Shown: positions 9,248-22,041, counted from the first letter of the stretch. The stretch: DNA of 64,000 nt from Hsuehochloa calcarea (GCA_036346395.1 CM070604.1:34127662-34191661), one strand, 5' to 3'. Notes: a model not told the origin generated them from the sequence alone. Numbers and translations are program-made.

Positions 9248-11929
9248 GTACTAGAGTGAGCTTGTTAAAAAGAGGTTTGTTTCAGCTTTGTGGCTTTCAC
9301 ACTAGGTTTCTTTTCTAGAATAAGTTGTTATTACAATCCCATTTGATGCTAGAGATTTCTATGACGCGATTTGTCAAGTTTTCTTTAGAAGGTTTATTAA
9401 TGTGATAATAAGGTAAATTGATTGTTACCACGAGTGAATGTTATTGGTCTTAATGATATGAACAGTAATGTGAGGGTAATGCTGATTCTTTTATAGTGAA
9501 AGAAATTTGATCGCCTTATGTAATATTTCTAAATGATCAAATTTTAAGTTTTGTGTTCATGATCTTTTGGGGGTTCAAGTTCTATGTGGTAAACGAAGTT
9601 TGTCGAGTAAAGCGATATGTTGCAAAGTTATAATGGTTCTTCAGTAATGCGAGTGCTTTAATCTTGAATACTCGTTTGTTCTTAACTGTTAAGGTATGAT
9701 ATTCTCTTCTTGTGAGGCCTATGCTTTCAACTGCGGACTCCACTTATGTTTTCTGAGTTCATTGCCTAATTGGTTTTCCCCTTGGTCCTATGTTCATTGC
9801 GAGTGGTAAATGATTTTCTAGTTGGCGAAAAATTAGTTTCATGTGCTTCTTCTTTTGAGAAAGATTCAACCCATTCTTTTCGCATGGGTCTTTCGAAGTG
9901 TTTTGTAATTGTTGTTGTGAGATTGATGTTAATACTTGTAGTAATTCGATCGCCTTTGGTGATATCGTTCAAACGAGAATATTTCAAGTTTAGCTTTCGT
10001 GATATTTTGGAGCTCACGAGTCATCTGGTAGTTGAAATTATTTTGAATAAATTCAGATATTGTATTGTCCTGTTGCTCCTTAAGAGATTCGTGTGATTTT
10101 AATCTTAAAGGCTCTTTGGTCTGAGAGGGCAACGTGAGGTGGCAATCAAAGAAAATTATGTTGGTTCCTTTAAGAATAGAATAATCTTCTTGCTTTTCGT
10201 GAAAACCCGCAAATGAAAATGTTTCGAGTTAGGTGGCTGAGACCATTTGTATCTCATGTTTCATGTGTAGTTGAACTGTTCTGAGCAAATATGACGTGTT
10301 GAAGAGTTTTATTGATTCTCAATTAGATCTTGTGGTTTGGATTGAAGACCTTATCTGGTTCATTGTGGCAAGGTATTGTTAGTCAAAGGATTAATTTCAG
10401 TGTTAAAGGAAAGAGTGTAGTAGGAGTATTTGAGAATTTGAGTCAAGTTTTGTAACTTGTGGTTATTTGAATCGTTCCTAAACTTTCCGCTCTTTCCGCT
10501 CAAGAGATGTCGAGTTTCAATTGCAATATCTTTTCTCATCAGCTGTTATTTGCTATTTTTTTAGGGATGTGTGGTCTCAACTGTGAACTCAACTTTTGTT
10601 TTTCCAAGATCCTCGTTACCAGATTATTTCTTTTGGTTTCGTGCTTGCTGTGAGGAGCAACGTGTTCCTGTGCGACGAAACTTGTCCTTGTTCGCATCCG
10701 TCTTTTGAGAAAGAATCAACAGTTTTATGTTGTAAAGTTTTACAAAGCGTAAATTGGCAACTGTTTGGTGGTGGTTAAGTAATGGCAGTGGTGAGATTTT
10801 GCTACCAAGCTATTGGAGGAGTAGTAGAAGATGAATTGGTTTTCATCTGTACCTCTTGGAGGAAATTTGATTCACAAAGAATGTTTGGTTTCCAAGTAAA
10901 TCTGAATAGGGTTACGACTGAGTAGAACCTATGGTATAGTGAAATTCCCGAACCTTAGTTCATGTTGAAATGTTGGGGATTATCGAAGCCATGGAAACCT
11001 TGATTAATTTTATAGAGTAACGCAATTGGATAGTATTGCGAGATTGTATGTGTGATTTCTGATTATGTCAATGAGTGAGTGTGATGAAATTGTGGGAGTG
11101 TTAGAGATTTAATCTGATGATTTCACAATCTGTTAAAAGATAGATTCGTTGTAGAGGTCTTCGAGGTTAACCCTAGGATTTGCATTTTTATGCTAGACCT
11201 TTGGTCACACAATGATTGTGTGCAGAGAAAGTGGAATAATAGAGTTTCCTGAGCAGTGGAATGATAGTTGATAGAACCCTTTTGATGTAGTACATGAACA
11301 TGCGTACTAAGGATTTTGAGTTGTTGTTCTTGAAAATTAGAGGTAACGTGATTGCGTGAGACCTATTTTGTGGTGCTTTGGGTGCCTTCTATTAAATTAA
11401 TTTTGTTAGTAGAATGAGTGGCCTAGAGTATTCGGTGGATTCAATAGAGCCTCTCCGCAATGGTGTGAATGATTTATTTCAGTTTGAGCATAACTCGAGG
11501 ATGTTTAATTAAGAGGTTTAAGATCATGTGGTATGCGATGAATTCAAATTTCAAGGTTCGAGAGGAGTTTTATTCCTAAGAGAGAAACTGAGAAAAAGGA
11601 TGTCCTCTCGGATAGTGAATCATTTTCTTGATTCTCGTTTGAGTTTTGTGTTGTTGAATGGTGTCTTCCGCAATTTGGATTGGCGCTGGGTTGGCCAGTT
11701 TGATTCTTTCCAATTCAGACAAACCAAAAGAAGTATTTGGTTTGGGCATTCGAGCGATTTCTCTTTGGCTGTCGTGGTGTTCATTTGTAAACTGTCTATT
11801 TAGAAAATGGATTCATTTTCGTGATGAATTATCAAATTTGGGATTTAACCTTTTGGTGAAGAGTTAGCATTGCGTGGATGTGATGAAGACTCTCTATTTC
11901 CAGTTGGATTCTCTTCGTTTCCGACAGTT
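9248..11929 (+). other. Decayed interior of the older gypsy-like element, with imperfect repeats
   Basis: T/G-rich DNA with no recognisable protein domain. Two stretches about 850 bp apart resemble each other: around 9725-9900 and 10575-10760, sharing for example CTTTTGAGAAAGA(A/T)TCAAC and a matching preceding 100 bp. Parts around 9985-10075 and 10220-10305 also look related. I read this as an imperfect internal repeat in the old element. Small open frames (for example 9770-10096, 11528-11803) lack any supporting similarity. Confidence 0.4.
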
Positions 11930-12260
11930 GTGAAAATTAGAAAGTTGGCATGTCGCTTTGACCGTCTCAGTACATACGCGAAGTACGCAACGTCTGGTGT
12001 GTTCTGGTGCTGAGGGAGCAGCTGGGCCATTCAAAGTTTGAGATTTAGTTAAAGACGTTAACCATCGAGTATGGTCTTACCTTCGATCCTCTTCTGATGA
12101 GTGTACCTAGAAAGTTCAGGTTGAGTGTTAGGTCAAACGTCGTTTCACGCCTTTGTGTTTTGGTTTTCTCTAGTCCGAGAGAGAGGCCACTTGGGAGCTA
12201 GAGCCCCGCATGCGCGAGCAGTATCCAGACTTGTTTGCTTCTGGTACGTACCTATCTTTG
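11930..12260 (+). pseudogene. Decayed integrase C terminus and chromodomain of the older gypsy element
   Basis: Around 12168-12245 the sequence closely parallels 6057-6133 of the young element (codons for SEREATWELE...REQYP). The preceding 11940-12020 matches, with many changes, the KLAYRLDL...VFHVSM block. The order is correct for the end of pol just before an LTR. Numerous stops and shifts make it non-functional. Confidence 0.7.
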
Positions 12261-12337
12261 ATAAAATCTCATCACAGTTTTCTTTCGAGTTGTTTGGTGT
12301 GTAGATTCGAGATCGAATCCTGTTAACGCGGGTAGCA

Positions 12338-14513
12338 TGTAATACCCCGGAATCGAATCGGTAAATAGAAAACAAGCCGGGGAGGGAAAAGACAAATACA
12401 AAATCGGAATTTCCAGTTTCGACGGTGGGTTTCTGCTTTTATTCACCAACCTGGGCCGCGGGCTGCGACCCAGAAGGCCCAAGAGGGAAGGGGGGAGCCG
12501 GCCAAAAGGGGGGGGGGGCGCCTCCCGCCAACCCTAGCCGCCCACTCACCCTCTCCCCACCTCCAAGCCACCGGCCTCCCTCCCCATCTGGCGCCTCCCC
12601 TGCTGCCACCCCTCCTGGGTGGTGGTGGTCCTCCTCCCCCGATGTCGAGCGCTCCTGCCGATCTCTCTTGTTGCTGTCCCCGGGCGGTGGTTCTCACGTA
12701 CGGTGGCCGGCCAAGAGAAGGAGGAAGAGAGGAGAAGGGGGATCGTCGTCACCAAGAGCTTGTTCATCGCTTCCCTGGGATTATCAAGGGTAACAATCGT
12801 CGCTCTTGGTCGTTTGACAATTTGGTAGATGCGAATTCGAATAAATTTGGTTGGATCGAAATCTGTCCCTAGTAGATCGGTTGTGTCCAGAATGTTGCGC
12901 GCCCAGTTTCGGCATGTCAGAAGCCGATCTGGAGCTTCCCACCTCCTAGATAATTGTAGCCACGGTTCTTAGCTTTCCATAGCCACTAAGATAACCAGAT
13001 TCCGATCCTCGGTTCAAAAGTTACGACAGATTCTTTCTTCCTGTCCTGAGAAACCTGACAAGAATTGTCAGTAAAGTTGTTTAATGAAATATGATTTGGT
13101 TAGGATCAAATTCAGATTTGTCACCCAAAACGATTTATGTAGATAATTTTATCATATTTCCATATTGAAAAATAACACTCTAATTGGATTTATAGATTAA
13201 TAGTTATGTTATGTTCTTCGCTGTTGTTCTTATCGTCTGGACGGTTTTCTATCAGGCACTTTCACCTTCTGTTTAGTAAATTATTTTTTACAGAATTAGA
13301 AAATCTTGTCAACTATAATTTTGTAGGTTTGCTTGTTAAGTTTCGTTGGGCACTGAACTCATCTCATTCCGAGTCGCAGATCAATTGATATGAATTTTTC
13401 CGTGCCGCTATCCAGTGTCGTTTCAGGTGGCTGATTTGTCTTATTTCAGTTTTGGGATTATTCGTTGTATTGGATAGTCAGGGAGTTATTGTAGGTCTTC
13501 GGTAGTTTTGTCCAGTATCATGTTTATCTTATTTTGAGTACATAATTGTGTAGGCGGCGAGTGTAGGAGCACCTTCGTTGCCTCCTAGCGCGTCATATCG
13601 CGGAAGGCAAGTACAATGTGTCATTATATATTGATTTCGGTTGAATGATTTTTGATGTACTGTTAATCTTGTGGTCCATGATCATATTCCATGTTATATA
13701 TTCCGTTCTTAATTGGTAATCCATGTGGAAGAAAGTGGTGACATTCATTGCATATATTTCATTCCATTCAAGCGTTATTCATGTTCCATCCACGGGAATG
13801 TATTTGTAAAGACCCATCAACTCCAGTATGGGCACGTAAGACCCACCATTCCAATGTGGGCAATTTTGGACACCCGTATGAAACGTTCTTCATACGGTAA
13901 TTGGATCCCCGGACTTTGTTAAGTACGGGCTTAGGTGAACACCGACGGGTGTGTCACTCGCTATACTGGTATGAGCATGTGTGCAGTCCATTCCTTTCAA
14001 TGCATCCATTCATTCCATACATACGCATAAGTTTCCAGAGATAAGTTCGTAATTCGTGTTGTGGTTGACTTGTTCATCATATTGTATGAACAATTGTTTA
14101 CTGTACTTGCTGAGTCTCTGGCTCATTCTTGTTTGTTTATTTATTTAGGTGATCTTTGATGATGGCTATGTTGGGAGGGAGTAGACAAGCACTTTCCACT
14201 CAGTTCACCATATTTTATCTTCAATAATAAGTTTCGATTATGTCTTCCATTCGTTAATTGAGGAACTGTAATAAATAAAGTTAAGATTGGTTGATATTTC
14301 TCTCCATGTTGTGTTTATTTAAATGCTGCTAGTGGACTTTAATCACTACGTGATTATACTCAGATGAACTTAGTCTTTAATCCTGCTTTGATTCTAATGT
14401 ATGATGATCTCTTTCTGCCATTATATGAGTTATTGTTTAAAATACTTCTGAAGCATAGTTGTATGTTAGTTTTTGTAGTGGCATCTTGGCTTCGGAATAG
14501 CCAGGGTGTTACA
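12338..14513 (+). repeat. 3' LTR of the older gypsy-like element (about 2.2 kb)
   Basis: Starts TGTAATACCCCGG after the pol tail and ends CAGGGTGTTACA at 14513. Near its end it shares layout and wording with the end of the long LTR at 6221-8784 (GCTGAGTC, then TTTAGGTGATCTT), so the two families are related. The GC-rich block 12420-12790 gives overlapping ORFs on both strands without any similarity. The left LTR lies outside the window, so no target duplication can be tested. Confidence 0.7.
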
Positions 14514-14623
14514 TGACTGTTCTCTTGGTTTCGAAAACCATCTTGGTTTCAACCAGTCTCTCCGTTTTGACCAGCCCTGCCTGTCAGCCCCCCTGGTCAC
14601 CCTCTTTCTCCTCAGTGCCATGC

Positions 14624-14755
14624 GCATTAAATGTCGTTATTTCCTCAGCAACGTGGGCATTAAATGTCGTTGTTTCCTCAGCGACGTGCACATTGAATGC
14701 TGTTGTTTCTTCAGCGACGTGTGCATTAATTGTCGTTGTTTCTGCTGTGCCGATG
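14624..14755 (+). repeat. Four tandem 33-bp units upstream of a TATA box
   Basis: Units begin at 14624, 14657, 14690 and 14723 with GCATTAAATGTCGTT-like text and contain TCAGCGACGTG. Spacing is exactly 33 bp. The array ends 45 bp before TATAAATA (14800-14807), a position fitting LTR promoter enhancer repeats. The ACGTG cores resemble binding sites of plant bZIP factors (inference). Confidence 0.85.
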
Positions 14756-14799
14756 GGATCCTGCCACTCCATCTTGTCGCCCGGTCCTCCTCCTTCATC

Positions 14800-14807
14800 T
14801 ATAAATA
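14800..14807 (+). promoter_or_regulatory. TATA box of the 14.5-16.2 kb LTR
   Basis: TATAAATA followed by AGAGC and then pyrimidine-rich sequence (CTCTCTCTC), as in plant core promoters. It lies just downstream of the 33-bp array. Confidence 0.6.
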
Positions 14808-16662
14808 GAGCACCAGGGAGCCCTCGCCCTCCTCTTGTTTTTCCCTCAACTCTCTCCCCCTCACTCTCTCTCTCTCGCTCGCTCTCGTTTCGCTGTGCTT
14901 CAAGTTTCACCGCCGCCAGTTGGAGCCCGTGCCGTCTTCAACCTCCTCACCGTCGACTGGAGCCTGTGCCATCTTCAACCTCCTCGCCACCGAAGAGTTC
15001 ACCGGAGCGCCCATGCCGTCTTCGAACGCCGTTCGCCGTCCACCAACCTCCTGCAGCTTCCACCTCCAGCCTCTCTCTCATGATCTTGGTGAGCCCCTCC
15101 CTGTGCCCTGTTCTCTCTCTATGTTCTTTCGACCGCGTCGAGCAGTCAACTCCTTCCTTCGACCTTGTTGAGTAGTTGAATTCATTCTTTCGACCACGTC
15201 CTGTAGTTGAACCTCCTTCGACTAGGTAGTCGAAGTCTTCCGACCAGTTGAACATCCTTCCGAGAGATCGTTCTCCTTTGTTCGAGCTCCGATTCGAGTG
15301 ATTCAATTTCTAAATCCATCTAAATTTAGTAACTTTATTTTGGTTCTAGCTTGGTTCTTTTTGGATTTTATTTGGAGTTGTTTTATTTATTCAGCTCTTT
15401 TCGCACATATAGATTCTAGCGTTTCTGAAGAGTTCTTGGACCCGACGACCACGACCGAAGCATCCCAGCTCTTCAACGAAGGCAAGTCGTAGACCTTTGA
15501 TCATGTCGTACCCAGTTTATAAAATTATATTGTTTATTATAAACATGCATGGCTAGTTGTATAAAAATAGTTTTGGGAGTAGTTAAATACCTACTCGACA
15601 GTATGACTCCTTGAATAATTGTGATCGACATGTTGACATGTATCCTTGGACACCATAGGTTGGGTAATTTTAGTTGGACATCATTGTAATACCAACTTGG
15701 GTGCATATTATGCTTAGTCATGGTTTAGTTACTATATTTACTATATTTACAGTCAATACTGCTTTTTGCAAACTAAACATAAAGTTATCCTTATCAAGCC
15801 TGTATGAATACTATCTGCATACTGTTCCCTATGATTTGCTGAGTACTTTATGTACTCACGGCTTTGCGCCCTTTGTTGATCAGTCGTCGAAGAAGACCTG
15901 GGGGCACCGAGTTTTACGAAGAGAATTACTTCGAAGACCACGCGAACTAAGTCACGTCCTCCACTCGATTGCCTGTGGGCATGTTGAATGGTTTCCACGA
16001 GTTTGTGTTGTTCTGCTGCAAGTTTATCTGGTCGTAGACCTGGTCGTGACTTTAGCCATGCGTGGCAAGCTCTGTAAAACCTTGACCATGAGATCCTTCT
16101 GCTGTTAAGTGTTATTAATTTGTTTGCTTCTTTAGCCCTATTGTTTTATGGTTTCGAGTACACTAACATTGCAACTGTGTGGACTAACTACTGATCATCA
16201 GACTAGTTCAGAATACACAGAGTGTCTCGGAGTTGGATACTCGAGGTCCCAACAAAAGGTAACAGAAATTGTACGGCGGGGATCAACCTAGAAACTCAAT
16301 GGCAAGTAGGGGATTGAACTTTCGATGGCACGTGAGAAGTTAGATATAACCCTTCCATAGCATCTCCATTTTAGATTTGTTTTCAATATCTCTTATTTTA
16401 CAAGTAAATAGCGCAAATAATACATGTTAAATAAATATTCCGATAACAAAAGTTAGTTTTACCTAATTTTCAAGAAAATAAAAAAAGAACCATACAAAAG
16501 TGTTAATTGGAAATTTTCCAATTATTTAAAAGGAAATAAAATTTGGTTTAAAAGGATATAAAAATAGGTCACATGTATAAGAGATATGACCCTGTATTGT
16601 ATTAATGTAAATATATTGTTCCATTTTAAGAGTCATGAGATAGAACATTATAAATGTTTGCG

Positions 16663-16858
16663 TTCAATCATACCAATGTTCAATATATCACGGCAAGCGA
16701 CGCAATAGTCGCAGAAAGCCAACCAATTAAAAATGGAGAACACGAGCAGACTTCATCCAATGTTCAATCATACCAATGCTCAATCACGGCTAGCGACGCA
16801 ATAGTCGCAGAAAGACAACCAATTAAAAATGGAGAACATGAGCAGACTTCATCCAATG
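16663..16858 (+). repeat. Tandem duplication of a roughly 100-bp unit
   Basis: Copy one (16663-16762) and copy two (16763-16858) both start TTCAATCATACCAATG and contain GCGACGCAATAGTCGCAGAA and AACCAATTAAAAATGGAGAA. They differ by a few substitutions and a small indel. An inverted repeat GCGAC...GTCGC lies inside each copy. The open frame that spans it (16654-16875) is a by-product of the repeat. Confidence 0.9.
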
Positions 16859-17349
16859 CTCTACATGCCGAGTAATTCTGCGTCGCTGACTGAAACTCCC
16901 TCCTATCCCAGATAAATATCATCCGAGCAAGAAGGCGTGCAGTTACTTTTTTAAATCTTTAACTACTAGTATATGTAAAACTATTTAAATTTCTTTACTA
17001 CTTAAAAATTAAAGTTAGTGGTCATTCGTTCTCTCCACTCTTCCACCCCTGTCTCTCTCTACTAACATGTGAGGCATGTTATCAGCACACTATCTCATCG
17101 CATCGTGCGCTCCCAGTATCACCTGCGATGCCTCCTGCACTTCCTCCTCCGTTACGCCCTCGCCTCCACCCCCACTCTTCTACTCTGCTCTCCACGTGCC
17201 TTCGCCCCTTCCCCGTCCCTGTTTTCATCGGCCGGATCTAGACGGACCTTACTTCCTCCTCTCCGCTGTTGCTATTCTACTCCGCACATCTTGACGAATT
17301 GAGATATATGATATCTACTTTAATTGATAAACTATTACATTCATGAGAT

Positions 17350-17380
17350 GTTTCGTAGCAATACACGGGCACTTAACTAG
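17350..17380 (+). mobile_element. Possible Helitron 3' terminus
   Basis: TTCGTAGCAATACACGGGC followed by ACTTAACTAG and then T resembles the hairpin-plus-CTAG|T ends of grass Helitrons, although the left arm of the hairpin is degenerate. No matching 5' TC end could be fixed; it may lie near 16.9-17.1 kb. Confidence 0.35.
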
Positions 17381-17526
17381 TATGAGATGAAATGGCAAAA
17401 AGAGAACCGAGGAGTTAATATGTCTAATTAATGTTTTGAACAAAAAAGACATGAAATGTCAAAAGAACTGCTAGCACTAATTATTTATCGTCAAGATCCA
17501 TATTTGAACAGAACATAGCTGAATTA

Positions 17527-17813
17527 GGGCACTCCCAACAAACAAATTTGTTTGATGCATAACCTATGACATGTTAACTTTTTTATGAGACGAAAGAGAG
17601 AAGAAACTTGATACCATACAAGTATCAAGCCTTTATACATTGGAGAGCTTGTTATCAAATTTATGCGGCCATGAGTATCAATTTGTGAGACATCTAAGCA
17701 CCAAGAGAGGCCCTGTAGTATCAAGTTTTAGTATCAAATCATTGGACTGGTTGTTTATAAAACGCGCCTAATCACTCTCGCTCATCTAGTATCAAATTCT
17801 ATTGCGAGTGCTC
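17527..17813. mobile_element. Tourist-like MITE (PIF/Harbinger type), 287 bp
   Basis: Terminal inverted repeats GGGCACTCCCAA (left) and TTGCGAGTGCTC (right; reverse complement GAGCACTCGCAA) match at 10 of 12 positions. Both flanks are TTA (17524-17526 and 17814-17816), the target duplication typical of PIF/Harbinger elements. There is no coding capacity, so it would depend on a transposase supplied elsewhere. Confidence 0.75.
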
Positions 17814-17816
17814 TTA

Positions 17817-19564
17817 AGTAACGGGGCGCCACGTATGTAACATGCAAGTTGCTAGTTATACACCACCAGTATTATGTAACTAGGAGTTTATTATTCCCTA
17901 TAGCATGCAATAAGTCAAATCTGCATGTGGGTTGAGCCGCGGCCGTGCCATGCATTTTGCTGCTGCAGCCAATGACTGGCAAGGTGTGAGGGGGAGAGCT
18001 CTGATTAATTTGACTGGGACAAATTCTCCCAAGTCAATCAACGGGCGCGTCATTCGCTCATGTCATGAGTCTTTGCGGACTAGAACTACTTTGCATGATT
18101 AACAAGGGAGCGACACATATCATTAATTATTAAGCCGTCATCTCTTTCCTCGCTATCTGTTTGCAGAGCTGAAAGCATCAATTGTCGTCTCTCCACGTTC
18201 GCTGTACGGTTTCAAGGGATTATGGTAATCCGACATATCCAGTGATTCGAACTGCATGCAATTGCAGGGAAAGTACAGCTGAACTGAACAGAATGTTCAT
18301 TGAGAGAGCCGAATCACGGACTGATCGTACGTTCATACGTAGTAACGTAGACCAAGGGAACCCGATCCTACGACTGCCGCTGTGAACGACTCCAAATATG
18401 TTTTTAAAAGCCACAATTAACTTGCCTTCGTACCGTGAGGCAACATGGGACTTGCTGCTGATTGCGGAAACAACATGGAACGAGTCCAAAGTACGACTAT
18501 TGCTAGCTATCACAGGCGCATGTAGCATTTTGCTGCTGCACACTCTGTCAAAACTCAAGAGTAGAGCCTTGATAATGACAATATCGTTAGAGCCTTGGTA
18601 AACCTAGATGTTTCTTGGTAGGAAAATTGAGATTTTAATGAATTCTGGAAGAAAAACAAAACGGTTTGTAATGCGTGCGTAGGCATTCAACTGCATCCTC
18701 AATGACGACAATTGTTGCTTGATAGAACCGTTTCAACAGCGTGTCTTTACATAGCTAGATAGACGTGTATAGAAATATAGATTGGGTAGCGACTTGGATA
18801 TTAACTATAGTTGATATCCCGTGTGTTGCTGCGGGACTTCGTGCCTATAAATAACTTTGAAGTAAAGGCAAAGAGAAATAAAGGTGACATCGAATTTGAA
18901 GATTTGGATTGTTGATATTGAAATTTTAAATAATGAACAGACACATTTCTGTAGACTTACAAAGAATTTGCAACATGCTTACCCTCAATTTGGCAATGAA
19001 CAATCAACTGATCTAAAGTTTGAATACAATGCAACTTACAAAAAAGGACAGGAGTAATTAACCAATTAAGCCCATCAATTTTCCCATTCAGTTATCTGAG
19101 ATACTTTCCTTGTAGCTTCGCAAAAAGGAATTATAGATACATAAAAGAACAATTGAACAATCTGAACGGTTTCATGTAACTGGTGAAATGAGTATGCCTA
19201 AAAATGTCCACTCTACTTGTTCATGAAAAAATGCACAGTTATATAAACATTTCGTATATGAAGAAATCAATGAGTTCTTTTTTTTCTACCAAACGAAAGA
19301 AATTTCAGTTCAGCATAGTTTAATACCTGAAACAACAACTGCCAAATATTTAACAGGGTAATGATCCACTATTGGACGAAGGCACATGAAGCAACTGCTG
19401 GTTTGCATAAAATAGAAACATGAGAAGTAGCATTGTCATATCAATGTGAAAGGATTGGTGTAGGTATTATCTTTTAGTAGCAATTTGAACATAGCTGATA
19501 AAAAGAACAAAGCAACAACTCATTACACGACGGATAAGAAGTCATTCCTCAATTGGAGACATTT
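17817..19564. other. Gene-poor spacer
   Basis: No coding region or recognisable RNA gene. A hairpin-forming stretch at 18817-18835 (CCCGTGTGTTGCTGCGGG) read on the minus strand continues to ATATCAACTATAG, similar to a Helitron 3' end pointing left. Its partner 5' end was not found. Confidence 0.4.
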
Positions 19565-21570
19565 TGTTGGATCGAAACGGCGACTAGAGGGGAGGGGGTC
19601 GAATAAGAGCAACATCTCTTTTTCACCTTGATATGATTCAACTCAATTTTTACTCTAATAGTTATGAGAGCTATGAAGATCAATGTACAAGTATAGCGGA
19701 AGACTTGTATTGAATCCAATCAAAACTCCGAAGCACAGCAACCAAAATCACCAAAAACTCAAATCAAAGTGAACTCGGCAGTCAGACCTCTCAGGCTGGG
19801 CGGCCTGATCATTGGCCTAGCGGTCAGACCTCTCACCAGGGGCGGTCTGATCTCCAGCCCGATGTATAGTGAAATTAGCACGAAATCAAAATGACAACTC
19901 AGCTTAACTTTTGATTCGGTGATCCAAATCCCCTCAAATTTCAACCATATAGCTCATCAAGAAGGTTAAGAACCTATTCCAATTGACTATCAGGAAGATC
20001 AAAGCTAAGGTTCCACTGATTTTATAGATGAGGGATGGAGGGCACAAGAACCGAGAAAAATCAAACTTTGATCATAAAACTTACGCTTGGGTAAAAGATG
20101 ATCAAGATAATTTTAGATGCATTTTCACATGTCACAGCAAGTAAGATCATCGCAAGAAATCAAGGGAAAACCAAAGGATCATCAAAAACCCAAAATTCAC
20201 CAAAGTGAGAGCACGAATAAGAAGATACTCATCTTGGAGAAAACTTGTTTGGATTGATTTGATATAGATATTGGTTTACAACCACTCCACCATAGAGGAT
20301 AAAAACTCAACACTTGAGCACACAATCAATCCATATCTCACAAACCTTAGCCCCAACTACTCCAAAACCTAAAAACACATATTAGGGTTTTGCTCTAGGA
20401 AGGGCTTGGGAACTCCACATATGGATATCCCTTTTTATAGTGGAGGCTATATTGAGAGAGAAAACCCTAATGGGCACTCGTTAAACCCACACACAAACAG
20501 GTCTACACTCACGCACGCTTCTCAAAGCAGATGACGAACTGGGCTTCCCGAATCCGTTTCCTCTTAAACTTTATCTTCATTTGACATAAACTACCACTCC
20601 TTGCACCATCTTGCTTCACAGTTTAGCCAAAGGTCAGCTAGGCGTTTTTGGTGAAATTACCAAAATACCCTTTCTCGATCTTTCTCCAAACACAGAGTGC
20701 AATCTTCATGAAGCAATCTCATGCTTCGCTACGTGTAGATTGATCAACGGCTCACTTCATGTTGGAAAGTCTCTCTCATCAAGCTCCCACTGAAACCACC
20801 ATGGGACTTGCACCGACCCCTGCGTCGCTTTATGCAAACCGTCGCACCGAACTTCCCGTTCGGTCATCCTTTTTCCATTTTGTGTTATGCTTGAGTTCAT
20901 TGACTTCACCCTGCATCCTCGATCATTCTGAACCTCAGCTCGCAAAGCCTAGTCCCGACCATCCTTGCCGTTCACCGTCATTGACCTCCAAACCTCCTGC
21001 ACAACAATAAACCAAGAAATCGATTCTGAGAATAAGTTCTTCGCAACTTGACCCACGTTAGTTAAAACATGCATCATATAACACATATGCATTAAAACCC
21101 ATGAAATTGACCTAACCTATAAACATCGCTACCAAGCCAGCCAGCGAACAGGGCAAAACCGATCAGATCGGCCCATGGTCGGTCTGACTGCCAAGCATGG
21201 GGACTTAGCCAAATTTCTTCCCTAAAAATCCAAATCCTCTCTGGAAATTTAAGACGAATAGGACTTTTGGCTCGAAACCTCAAAACTTATGAGACCAAGT
21301 GTAGAAAAATCCACTCTCTTACCTACACCCTCTATTTTTGACCTAGCTCTAAACTCAAAAGACACCTTGATGCCCGGTCAAACACCACCTATGGCCGGTC
21401 TGACCGTCACCCACTTGACTTGCCCAACGGCCGACCGGTTTGATAGTCAAAGGTGGCTGGTCAAACTGCCACCAAGGCTGGTCTGATCGCCGCCCTGTCC
21501 AGTCGGACCGCCTACTGCTTGACAGAACCTGAATTTCGCAAAAAATGAGTGTTTCGATAAATCCTCAACA
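19565..21570 (-). repeat. Probable solo LTR, minus orientation (about 2.0 kb)
   Basis: Bounded by TGTTGGATCG on the left and CCTCAACA on the right, giving TGTTG/CAACA ends. On the minus strand a TATAAAAAGG box at about 20430-20440 is followed by a leader with AAAACCCTAA, so transcription would run leftward. Repeated GGTCAGACC/GGTCTGACC motifs occur near 19790-19850 and 21175-21510. The flanks CATTT and CCATT only partly agree as a duplication. No primer-binding site or polypurine tract adjoins it, hence solo. Confidence 0.5.
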
Positions 21571-22041
21571 CCATTGCTAATTGTATCATCATTCTAAGAT
21601 CGTAAGTATATCCCCATGATATCCATACATTTAAATTAGTGAAATGAAATTCCTTCATTTTGACATCAATCCTACCAAATAAGCTTTAAGTTAATTTCTA
21701 CATTAAAACTGAAACATCAAGTTTAAATTGGTATTGGCAAAAGAAAAGCAAAAACTCACCATTATGAACAATTGCCATATTAAACTGATCTTGTATCATC
21801 TATATATAATGAAGCATCATTACATGTATGTTTAAGTAAAATATATCCATAATATTAAATAAATAACACCAGTACTTATTTTTTACCAGATAATAATAAG
21901 AGTGGATAGTAAAATGGATTGACTAAAAGCTTATCGAAAACAAAGATACATATTAGACAAACTATAGAATAAGATACATTAGGCTAGGCTGGTGTGTGGG
22001 TTGGATGAAAGAACGGGTGACGTATGGTTGGATTGTCTATA
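21571..22041. other. AT-rich spacer without genes
   Basis: No open frame, repeat or RNA gene that I can support. Confidence 0.5.

Larger units (their letters stand above)
14514..16254 (+). repeat. Divergent gypsy LTR abutting the previous one
   Basis: The right half parallels the LTRs at 43558-46865 and 52556-55866: the block around 15480-15720 (ACCTTTGATCAT, then GGTTGGGTAATT), the end CAGAATACACAGAGTGTC, and a final CCCAACA where the relative has CCCGACA. A degenerate primer-binding site may follow (AAAGGTAACAGAA). The left boundary is set only by the end of the neighbouring LTR. The proline- and serine-rich ORFs at 14513-15175 are leader sequence, not a gene. Confidence 0.6.
16255..17526. 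other. Gene-poor spacer with a tandem duplication
   Basis: AT-rich. Apart from the duplication at 16663-16858 and a cytosine-rich block at 17040-17290 whose overlapping ORFs resemble nothing known, I see no gene. 17350-17380 resembles a Helitron 3' end. Confidence 0.5.

Noticed and set aside
12480..12800. GC-rich ORFs on both strands in the older LTR
   Set aside because: Mutually overlapping, Pro/Arg/Gly-rich, without similarity; the region is LTR leader.
14513..15175. 220-codon Ser/Pro-rich ORF
   Set aside because: It includes the 33-bp array, the TATA box and pyrimidine-rich leader of an LTR; the composition comes from low complexity.
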